From assembly GCA_030220185.1 (NCBI GenBank), contig JASPKZ010002333.1:868001-932000 (forward strand): a DNA stretch of 64,000 bases. Reading direction: 5' to 3'. Positions 39,301 to 51,300 of the stretch are shown piece by piece. The notes below the pieces were generated by a model. It was given only the letters and a program-made list of their open reading frames with translations, made no database searches and was not told where the DNA came from. Made by a program: the position numbers and the translations under genes. This stretch comes from Diploptera punctata (taxonomy: Eukaryota; Arthropoda; Insecta; Blattodea; Blaberidae). The first letter of the stretch is position 1; the number at the start of each line of letters is the position of its first letter.

Positions 39301-42300
39301 TGTCAATAAGGGCCATTTCAACTTAAAATTAATGGTTCTGCTAAAGACAGAGTGGAATAGAATTCTGTTGACACACTTTACAGATTATTCAGGGATATTG
39401 GCTGAGAGTTTTGATATCCTTAGTCTCCAGTAACTTTACAGAGTAATGTGTTGATGTATTAGACAAGTAGTATCATATTTGAAGAGAAAATTTATACGCT
39501 CAGACCGGGACTTGAACCCGGGACCTTTGGTTTTCTAGTCCAAGTGCTCTACCATTTGAGCTACCTGAGCAAGTACCGATCTAAACGCAAACCTTCCTCT
39601 ACATACGTTGTAATTCCCGCCCAACGTATGTAGAGGAAGGTTTGCGTTTAGATCGGTACTTGCTCAGGTAGCTCAAATGGTAGAGCACTTGGACTAGAAA
39701 TCCAAGGGTCCCGGGTTCAAGTCCCGGTCTGAGCATATAATTTTTCTCTTCAAATATGATTTATCCATCATTGAGATGTATGAAATTAATAATAAAAACA
39801 TCGAGACAAGTAGTATGTTCATAAGTGAATAACATTATGAGGTTCTTGTTTCAATGAATGAATGAGTCAATTCTTATCTTACCTCATACTTCATGTTTTT
39901 TTTTAAACATGGGAACTGCAGTTTTCAAGAGGACTCCCACTTATCCTTAGCTGATATTATGACTCAAAATTTTTGTATGAATCTTCATATATAACGTTGC
40001 CATCTGGTGCTGATTTCATTGAACTTTGAGATCAAGTCCTGTTCATCGGGAATTTCGAAATTCATCAATCTAAATTTGTTCTTCTAAATATATATCTTTT
40101 GGAATTGACAGTTTGGGGAAAAATATATATATATTCAGAAGAACATATTAAGATCCACAATTTTTTTATTTTCCTATGAACAGGATTTGATCTCAAAGTT
40201 CATCAAATCAGCACCAGATGGCAACATTATAGTTGAAGATTCAAACAAAAATCTGGTAGTCATAATATCGGTTGAGGATTAGAGGGACTCCTCTTGAAAA
40301 CTGCAGTTACCATGCTTAAAAAAACATGAAATATGTGGTAAGATGGGAATTGACTCATTCATTCATCAAAGTACAATGTTCTTTGGACCATATAATGAAG
40401 TGTCAGGCTTATGGGCACTAGCTATGCTATCATGTATGAACCACACACAGTACTGCTTTGAACCATGATTAGATGAGTTCTAATAAATTACAAAGAAAAT
40501 TAATACATTAATTATACCTGAAATAGGTGCTGTAAATATTTATGCACTTTATGAAAGGGTGAGTCAAGAGAAAAGATACATGCTTTGAGGGGGTGATTGT
40601 ATTGGTGATTCTGAACAAAAAACTTCTAATATACATATGGCCTTTTCGTAACTGTTTCAGAGTAATTTAATGAAAAGAATGAGGAACTGGAAAAGTGCAG
40701 GTGACAGTAAATCAAGTTACTGTTATCTTAAGTTTTGTTTAATTGTGTACGTTTCCTCACAAAAGATGTTCAAACACTCCACCGCCAACCTCAATGCATT
40801 TTGCTGCTCTTGTAGACAGCTGTTGTGTTGCTGATCTGAGCTCATTTGCACATTTCTTTACTTGAGTATAAGCTTGAGTGAGAAGTTCCTCTCTTGTGTC
40901 CAGTCTGTGCTTGTAGACTTCGCTTTTAATCCAACCCCACAAACAGTAATCTAATGTGGTAAGATCGGGTGACCTCAGTGGACAAGCAATGATTCCACCG
41001 CGACCGATTCCTTGAAAATGTGTTACCAGAATATGTGGAGGATATCTCTTTGGCAACACGGGCTCATATATACTTTCAACATGACAGAGCTCCTGCATAT
41101 TCCGTACAGCCAGTGAAATGGCACCTCAACAAAACGTATCCTGGGCGTTGGAATCATTGCTTGGCCGCAGAGGTCATCCGATCTTACTCCATTAGATTAC
41201 GGTTTGTAGTGTTGGCTTAACAGTGAAGTCTACAAGCACTGGACACAAAAGAGGAACTTCTCACTTAAGCTTGTGCTCGAGAAAAGGAATGTACGAATGA
41301 GCTCAGATCCACAACAGCTGTCTACAAGAGCAGTGTAATACATTGAGGTTGGCGGTGGAGTGTTTGAACATCTTTTGTGAGGAAACATACACAATTAAAC
41401 AAAACTTAAAATGCAGTATCTTGATTTACTGTCACCTGCACATTTCCGGTTCCTCATTGTTTTCATTAAATTACCCTGAAACAGTTAAGAAAAGGACATA
41501 TGTATATTAGAAGCTTTTGTTTAGAATAACCTGTACTATCACTCCTCAAAGCATGTACTTTTCCTTCTGACTCACCCTGTATTTGAAGAGAAAAATTTAC
41601 ACATAGACCTTGAGTTCAAACCACAGTAGGATGTAAATTTTTCTCTTCAATTATAATTTGACATTCAGTGAGAAATGTAGAATTAAAAATAAAAACATTT
41701 ATTTATGCACATACTCAATATTGAGTCACTGAAGACCATGGGCTCCTTATATGAAAACACTCAGCCAACATCCTTTTAACAACCTGTGAAAGTTTGTCAG
41801 AGATTTCAGTTCCACTATGTATAATGTCAAAAGATTCTTCCTCACTTATCTTATTAGTGATAATGTGGAGTCAAATCAAAATTGTCTGACAACAAATAGA
41901 AAAATTATATAGTATGATATTTATTATGAAATTGCACTCGTGGTATACCACTAGTTCTGTTCTTCAACATTGCAAAATATGCATTTATAAGTACTATGTC
42001 GTAATCAAATGGTAAAGAGAAAAATTTATGCCTGAACCGGGAATCGAACCCCGAACCTTCAGCTTTCCGTGCTGATGCTCTAACCATTGAGCTAATCCAG
42101 CCTTCCTTCCCATCCAAGCATAAATCCTTCCTTTACGTTTACAGCACGGAAAGCTGAAGGTTCGGGGTTCGATTCCCGGTTCAGGCATAAATTTTTCTCT
42201 TTACCATTTGATTACAATAATTTAGTAGTGTACTTTAATATACTTATTTCAATCATAGTAACAGCTTTAGCTTCTTAATATTAATTTAATAAATAATGCT

Positions 42301-45300
42301 ATAGCTATGTGGAGTCCCTTCATGTCTTCTTCAGGTAGAAGCCATTCATTGTGTATTTGTGAATGATGATTCATAGCATTTGAATGTGGGACCAAGACAG
42401 TAAGGTAAAGGAAGGATTTATGCTTGGATGGGAAGGAAGCCTGGATTAGCTCAATGGTTAGAGCATCAGCACGGAAAGCTGAAGGTTCGGGGTTCGATTC
42501 CCGGTTCAGGCATACATTTTTCTCTTTACCATTTGATTACATAATTTAGTAGTGTACTTTAATATACTTATTTCAATCATAGTAACAGCTTTAGCTTCTT
42601 AATATTAATTTAATAAATAATGCTATAGCTATGTGGAGTCCCTTCATGTCTTCTTCAGGTAGAAGCCATTCATTGTGTATTTGTGAATGATGATTCATAG
42701 CATTTGAATGTGGGACCAAGACAGTAAGGTAAAGGAAGGATTTATGCTTGGATGGGAAGGAAGCCTGGATTAGCTCAATGGTTAGAGCATCAGCACGGAA
42801 AGCTGAAGGTTCGGGGTTCGATTCCCGGTTCAGGCATACATTTTTCTCTTTACCATTTGATTACAATAATTTAGTAGTGTACTTTAATATACTTATTTCA
42901 ATCATAGTAACAGCTTTAGCTTCTTAATATTAATTTAATAAGTACTATGTCATCGGATCACAAGCGAAGACTTTCTGTAATGTCCAATTATTTTCCAAAC
43001 TGAACACATTCACATTATAATTGATTAAGTGAGAAAGATTGTTTTGACATTATATTCAATAGAACCTTTAAGTGTAAGTTGAAATGGAGCTTATTGTTAG
43101 TGTACAGTGCTGATTTTATACACGTCAGATCTGAAGCTAGCAAATTGCTTGCTACAGTGTATATATTCAATCAATTTGAGTCGCAATATTTTATCATTAT
43201 TACCATACCTCTTCCCAACTATCTATCTCCTTGTATACATGTTTTCAGAAGAATTGAATGCTCCAAGTTGGAGATGGTCCCTTGTTAGTGGTATCAGTTG
43301 TTTGATCTGATGATCATATAGCATTTTAAAAAATTAAAGAGTGTATTATATAAAGACAGTCCACTGCTGTGGTCGTCACGCAGTGGGCCCAGGTTCGATT
43401 CCCAGTTGGGACAGGCTCTTGGGTGAGGTTTTTTTCGGGGTTTTTCTTCACCTGTAAGACAAATGTCAAGAAGCTTAGGGCCCAACAGTCCACGAAAATC
43501 ATCTGGCCGTCATCATCATCCTTATTGTTATCGTCATCATCCTTCAGCAGTGTGGAAAGCAGCGGGAAGCTACCACACCTATAATTCCCTAGTAAACCTG
43601 CAAAGCATAGCATGAAAATGCTATGATTGCAGTGAAAGACCTGCCCTTGGGCAGAATTACTCTGGATGGATGGATATAAAGACTTTGGTATGTCATTGTT
43701 CATGATTAAATTAAAATGCTTCATACCTCTCCTCATATCCAGTCTTCTAAGTAGATCACGATTTCAAAGCCTTAGCGGCTTCATCTTCAATACTTTCTTG
43801 CCAACTGATGTTATGTCGATCAGAAGAACTGCTTCTTCTTCCCTCTGTTGGTGGACTGATAAACCTCCAGTTCAAGTCAGAATCCACAGGAATTTTCAAG
43901 ATCGTAAGTTTTTCTTTCTTGTTTTTTTTAATGTGGATTTTTTCCCAAACCGTGAGTTCTTTTAGTTTTTCTGTTTGTTTAATCAGGCTGTTCTGAGTTC
44001 TGTTTGGAAAAAAATCCACATTCAAAAAAACAAGAAAGAAAAAGTTATGAACTTCGAAATTCCCATGGATTCTGATTGATCCAGAGGTTTATCAGTCCAC
44101 CAACAGAGGGAAGAAGAAGTAGTTCTTCTGATCAACATAACATCAGTTGACAAGAAAGTACTGAAGATGAAGCCACCAAGGTTTTGAAATCACAATCTAC
44201 TTAGAAGACTGGATATAAGGAGAGGTATGAAGCATTTGATTTAACCTTAAATTAAACCTCATAGTGATTTATTCGTATATGAGTTAAATATGCCATTGTT
44301 TGTTAATTTCAGGTTGCAAAGGGTCAGGAAGTTACAGATTACAGATTCTTCATTCGATCAATTATTCGGCACTCAGACCTCATCACTAAGGAAGCTTCAT
44401 TTGAATATCTGCAGAATGAAGCTGAGAGAGTACTGTTGGAAACTATGGATGAGCTGGAGGTGGCATTCTCTCACTCACAAGCCAAGCGCACTGATTGCAA
44501 CCACATTTTTCTTAATTTTGTGCCTACTGTCATAATGGATCCTGCTAAGGTACTAGTTATGTGTGAATGTTCTATTTTTTTAAATTTTTTTGCACACTGA
44601 ATTCTACATGCTTTAAACAAGAAAATGATTGATTCATTCTGTAAAACCAAATACTCTATTAATGTAAATTTTAATACTAAATAATTTTAGTAAATTTTTA
44701 GAATGATTAGTTTCAGAATCACATTATTCCACTTACAGCAACCTCCCGATTATCCATGTGCATATTATCCAGTTTGCAGATTATCCAGGCATGACTCTTT
44801 TTACTGTATTTTTTAAAAATGAAGATAAAACTGTACTGTATTTTGTATTTCTTTATTTTTAAATGTGCTACTGTGACCTGCGCTTACAAACTAGCACAAC
44901 CCCCTCCCCTGACGCATTTAACGGTATTAACTAACATTCTGAGAATACAATACAATTTTGGAAATTTCTGTTGTGTGAGTCACTGAAAGTTTGTTGTTAC
45001 AGATTAAAACCACAGATATGCTGTGGCAGTGGGTTTATCAGTGGTTAGTAGTGTGGTCATCGGTGATTAGTAGTGTGGTCATCGCTGCTTACGTTGGCCA
45101 TTTTGAATAACTGTTGTAACCAGACAGGTCATAACAGGAAATAATCCCACTTTTTATTTCATATTTACGAGTAAAATAAATTATTATAATTACGACTCGC
45201 ACCTAAATACATTTAATATAACATTTTATGAATATTTGTTGCATTTAAGTAGTGTTAAAATGGGTAAATAAATTTCTGATCAACTTCCACGGCGCCGAAT

Positions 45301-48300
45301 AACTTAATTGGATTATCTGTGCTTTTCGATTTTCCGTGCATCTCAGTACCAATTAACACGGATAATCGAGAGTTTGCTGTAAGTGCAAGTTTTCAAGGTT
45401 TATTAAATAGCAGTTCTTTGTTGCTCTATGGGTCAAATAACTGAAGTGCCAAGGTTCAGTTTTTGGCAGCAGAAAAATGTTGATTTTTTCTCTCAGTCTT
45501 ATCCATATTGGCCCTCTGGTTTACTTAACCCCTACTAAATGAATAATCATATTTCTTGGAGATAAAGTCAACTAGTCTAACACTTGCCATCTTGCCCCCT
45601 TAGAGCTATTGGCTAGGAATTTGTGGATATTTTCATTCATATCTTCCTTATACCTTCATTAACTTTTAAAAGGAAATTTAACATTTACTATGTCAATTAT
45701 TTTTATATTGTTTCAATGTTAAATTTTCAGCTTTCAGATTTTCACTGACTTCATCAAAAGTCATTTTCAGTGTATTGTTTGACTTATAGATACCATTTTC
45801 AATTGTGTCTTTTTCTCTCTATCTTTTTGGCATTTGTTTAAAGCATCGTGCTTTAATGCAGGGTTTGGGACTTGCATTGCTTTGATCCCCATGGGCAAAG
45901 AAATTTTCTCATGGAATCTTGGCCAATATGGAGACCGGTGTGCACTCAGCATCATGAGGAATTTGGGTAGCTACAATAAGCAGCATCCAGGTTGAGGAAA
46001 CTAGTTATACTGCTGGGGGAACCAATATGCTGATTACATGTCACCCCTATATACTAGTTGGATGATTGTCCACCTCTTTGATTAACACATGTGGATGTGA
46101 GCCAGCAGTCGACTGGTAGGCCAAGAGGCTTTTAGACATGTTTGCAGAGATCAAGTTTAATTTTATTTTTTGCTTTTATTGAAAATAGATCACATAAACA
46201 CAGTCTGTCTAAAGTGGAACTTGAAGCACAAAAAATCATCATGCAAAAACTGTGTAAACTAAATGCATTCCCCAGCAAGCCAAATTTATGGTCCCATTTT
46301 ACTGGTTTTATGGAATATGTATTTCTATTATTCAATTGGAGAAACTCATTTTCCGATGCCAGCTTATATAAAGTGTTGTTGTGCAGTGAAAACAAATAAT
46401 GCATAACCATAAGTTATTATGTATTAGATTGGCCTGTTGTGGTATAATTAAACAATTTTAATAATATCTACCAATTTATTTTTCCATTATTTTATTAAAA
46501 ATATTAACTAAATCAAACTAATGTACCTTATAGGATTCATTGTCAGTTTAAGGATTAATTAAATTGTATGGTATGCATTGCAACAAACCAAACATGGTGG
46601 TTGTTAGAGTCAAGTTTTATTTGCAGTGTGCCTCGCGATCCTATATTTTTATTACCTTGAGTTTGAAAGTTTTGAGTGACTATATCGACGTTCCTTTGCC
46701 CGGGCCCATAGAAGGCAAAGATTAATCCACCTTTCCTTTGTAAATTACTAAATATATAGTACTGAATGCTAAACAGTATTATAATTGTGAAAGCTAGAAG
46801 GAAAAAGGGGATTAACTTGGCTTGAGAAAGCTTTAGAATATATATCAATACTAAACATGATTGGCTACACAATTAGTAAACATACGTTAACTAAAAATTA
46901 GTAACTTTTAATGAGAATCATAAGTCAGATAATACAAATACAAATAATTTGACAAAGATTTATCTTCTTGACCATTGAAAGAAAAGATATGAATGAAATA
47001 ATATAAATTAACAAACTCGGTCATCAATAATTAAAAAAAAGTCAATAGTAATAATAATAAAAAACATATATACATACACACACACAATCCAGTCTAACCG
47101 AGGGCTAGGGTTCACAGTCCTGGTTGCCCTACCCTGGCTTATGGGACTGATGAAACCAAAGAGCTCCCTCGAGCTACAGTCGATCTGACTACGATGATCC
47201 CAAAGTTGATGATGACCCTGATACTAACTTGCACAGCTTATTTGAGGCTTTCGATAATGAGGAGAAGATGCGCAGTCACACGCTGTGCATAAAGAAGGAA
47301 GGGGGAGGTACGTAGGAGAGAGGACAACGAAGACAGGAATTTAGCACTTTCTATAACTTCACTGTAGAGGGTAGACACGATGACGTAGTAGTTACGCAGT
47401 TTTCATGTACCAAAAAGTGATATTGGTACAGCAGGATTCAGATAAATCCTTACTTATAATGGTCAGATTTCACTGATTTTTGCAGAATACCTTTCTCATT
47501 TTATTTTTAATACAGTGAACTTAAGATATTAAATATAAAATTGGTACCTGGTAAGTCAGTCGTCCTCAACTAAATTCTTACACTTCATCCAGAAATTCCA
47601 ATACGGAGGCCTTTCAAAATCAATGTTTCATCTTCTGCATTTTAACTGAACTTGCTGAAAGTGGAATCGCATGGGGCCTTTCTTTTTTTTTCCGCATTAG
47701 ACAAAATTCCACATTATAAAAAAAATAAAATTTATTAATAATCTTGGATTATAGAGTACTGTATATGCCTTTTTACATATCTTGGATTAATTGTAGTTCC
47801 GCTGTTGTTGAAAAGTGAAGTATAGTATGTATGAGCAACTTCAACCATAACGCATGAAAAAACAGTCCTGCTTCATCAGCATTAAAAATGTCTCTTAGGC
47901 GCGTATCCTGAAATTAAATTATGCAGTTTCAGTTTCCACTCACTAACTACACTTTTGTCCTCATCCTTTGATTCCCTGCAAATTTCATTCCACACTATAT
48001 TGTGTTGTCTTTTAAAACTCTCCAGCCAACCTGAAGATGCCTTGAAATCGTTATTCCTAGGGATTTAGCAACAACTGGAGCTTGACTTTGGAGCATCCGT
48101 CTGGAAATTTGGAGATTTATCTTCAATCACTTTCACTTTTTCGTTTAATAACAATGATACATTCGTTTTAGCCATCTTTATTCCGTAAATTCAGAATGCT
48201 ATCTGTGAAAAATCAGTCTCAGAACTTAAAGATTTTACAGTGCAATGGTTATTTGTAGGACAGGTGTATGTATTTCATATAATGGGTGTGCAGTGAGGCC

Positions 48301-51300
48301 GAAAGAAAATTTCAGTTAGAGGTAGAATCTGTACTTCATCCGGCGGCAGGAATCATTCTTTATTGTTGTTTGGCTTAACAGGAATTCAATGAAGTGGAAA
48401 CTAATTTATTTCTCTCTCTGTCTTTCTGCTTTATAATTTTTTTTTTCAAGAATTGTGTAGAAATATCCTTCCGTTACTGTTTTATGTAAAATAAATACAC
48501 ATAAAATTACTATTATCTTGGCGGAATCAATAAATTTGTTCACATTGGACAGATTTCTGCATTATTCATATTCCGGATTAAACAAGTTTTTACTGACTTA
48601 TGCTAAATTACATTGTAAAACATAAAAAATGAAACTCTCAGAGCAGTTTTAAATTGTCTTTTAGGTAAACTCATATATCTAATGGTACAATTTTGCTCGT
48701 TAATGAATTTGACCATATTTTTTTAATAAATTGCTATATGCCAAATTTGGTTTTGATGAAACAAATTATGGCCTCCAAAGCATTAATGGACAAGCATATA
48801 CATATGTGTGTATATATACTTACTTACTTACTCACTGGCACTATCGAACCCGTAGGTTCATGGCCATGTGGACATAAGCTCTCCCTACATCCCTATCCTG
48901 AGCTAATGCTTTTCAATCATTCCCTGTATAATCTACTTCCCTCAAATCATAGTTAATGTTATTCTCCCACCTCATTCTTGGTCTACCATCTGGGTGTTTT
49001 CCCTCTGGTTTTCCTACAAGAAGCTTCCATGCACATCTTTCATTCCCCATATGTGCCACATGTCCTGACATCACAGTCTATGAGAGTTAACTGTTCTTAT
49101 TATATCTGGCTAAAGTCCTAACATTCCATGTTCCTAGGAACATGTCCCTGTGTTTGAGCCTTTGACGTGGATTCCCTGAAGTAGTCCCCGCCTGGAGAAC
49201 CAAATGGGGGACTATTTGATCTCCGGAAAATTTTACCCCACTGGCACCCATGTCCACATTTCCTGACGATTGTATTTTTACGGTGAAAGATCACTCTTTT
49301 GACCAAGGTACTTTTTTCGTCTGGCTTATCACCTTCAACCAGTCCAGCATGGGTAACCCTATTGGCAGCAATGCTACCACCGGCATAGCTCTGGGGATCA
49401 TTTAAGCATGCAAGCCACTCCACCACAACAAGGTAAAGATACCATAATTATTTATTTTGGTCATGGTAATTTTCAGTATCTACTACATAGGATCGGTGAA
49501 GATGTGTAAAAATTAAAAAAAAAAAATTAATTCAAAACAACCTCAACAACTTCATTCCTTCAGAATTTGCAAAAGTATGGTGGGTAACATTGGAACATAC
49601 ACATACAGTTTTACTTTCACGTATTTCAGGTCATCTTTTTATTTTCAGTATTTTGCTCGACTTGGTTCTGGCCTTCTTGTTGGTGTCTTTATGTTTGTTT
49701 TGATATTTTTTAAACATTTTTGTAGATTGTTATATCATTTGCATTTTTATTACTAAAATATATATTACTTTCAGATTGAAGAGAGTGTTACAAATATGGT
49801 AATGCGCTATGGACCTCGGCTTTGGAAGCTGCGTGTATTGCAAGCAGAATTGAAAATGACAATAAGACAATCACCTAACAGTAAAACATCTAACGTGCGT
49901 CTTTGTCTTGCCAATGATAGTGGCTACTCATTGGACATGTGGGTGTATAAGGAAGTTACAGATCCAAAGACTGGTGTGGTATGTTTTGGATAATTTTAAA
50001 AAAATGTTATTTTAAATGTTATGTAAGACATAAAAGTATTTTCATACTTATTGATATTTTCTGCTTTTAGATAAAATTTGAAGCACATGGGAACAAACAG
50101 GGTCCAATGCATGGTCTTCCAATTTCTACACCATATGTTACCAAAGATTACCTACAACAGAAGAGATTTCAAGCACAGAGTGCTGGGACTACATATGTAT
50201 ATGACATTCCTGATATGTTCAGGCAAACAACAGAGAAACTGTGGAAAGAATTTATAGAGGAGCGCCCTTCTGGTAATGACAATGGATAATATTAACTTAC
50301 ATGTAAATTATCAATTGAGTTGGTGTTTACTTGATGAAAATCCATATTTACTAATTAAATAAAAATAAAACGTAGTTTTATTTGATTTTCATATTTTATT
50401 ATATAATTCAGTGACAGCTGTTTCGGTACACTGTACCTTCTTCAGACATGTTAACAAATTACGAATTGTGTTCCAACTGATCTAAGCAACAATACAACAA
50501 TATTTATTTTAATCTTTTAATTTAACAAAGGGGATTCATTCAAATCTTCTTCTTCTTCTTCCTTCAAATATTAGGCCAAGGCCTGTTACCATCCTATAGA
50601 AAATTTTCCCTCTAGCCTAAATAGTATGATCCTTCTGCGAAATTCTCGTATAAGACTTGAAAGCATAATAATAGTCCCTTTGATTGGTTGCTGGCCAAAG
50701 GAAGGCAAGACCAGTGATGGGGCTGCCATCTTATAGCCTCTGGTCAGGCTAAGAAAAGAAAAGAAGAAAAGAAAATAAAGGAAAGAAGAAATGGAAGAAA
50801 GGAAAGACTCCCTAGCCCTCGGATGCCCTAATAGCGTCGGGGTCGAAAAAACAAGAGTTAACCAAGGGAAGTTAGATAGTAAAGTTAAGAGTGCAAAACA
50901 CAAGTAAGTGGAAGAAATGTTTTGCTCAGCTTGGGCACCTTGTGGTCGCCATCCACATATCCCCTAGATGAGGACCCCTGAGGGTTTCATTCAAATCAAG
51001 TTGAGAATTTAACAGTTTGTTACTATTTTTCAATTTATTTATTTCTAATTATATTATTTTTGGTCTGGACATCTTACCTCAATATTATGATATAATTAAA
51101 ATAACCTCAAAATATAACTTCCTAAAATTAAATATTATTTATTTCTACAGCCTCCAAAAGATCTAACTTCTTACCCTTATCACAAACATGTAAAATTTCA
51201 AAATTTGTTTCGATCCAAATTTTGACATTTTACATGTTTGTGATAAGGGTAAGAAGTTAGATCTTTTGGAGGCTGTAGAAATAAATAAATTGAAAAATAG

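Larger units (their letters stand above)
39825..40385. mobile_element. Penelope-type foldback
   Basis: Starts with AACATTATGAGGTTCTTG; arms around CATGGGAACTGCAGTTTTCA (39909) and the inverse near 40290. Inner region has TGGGGAAAAATATATATATT and GCACCAGATGGCAACATTAT, as in PLE C-terminal sequence. Motifs at 39913-39950 (minus) and 40272-40309 (plus). Confidence 0.75.

Noticed and set aside
46132..46872. Open frames of 85-105 codons on both strands in intron 10
   Set aside because: Overlapping opposite frames without recognised motifs; compatible with chance in AT-rich DNA.
47125..47165. CTGATGAAAC-type hammerhead candidate
   Set aside because: CTGATGA is followed at once by AACC, leaving no room for stem II, and no palindrome or inverted arm lies nearby.
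49118..49426. Host gene on the minus strand (102 codons)
   Set aside because: It adjoins a LINE A 3' fragment inside an ACC intron, has no splice or promoter context and low-complexity GC-rich repeat-like sequence.
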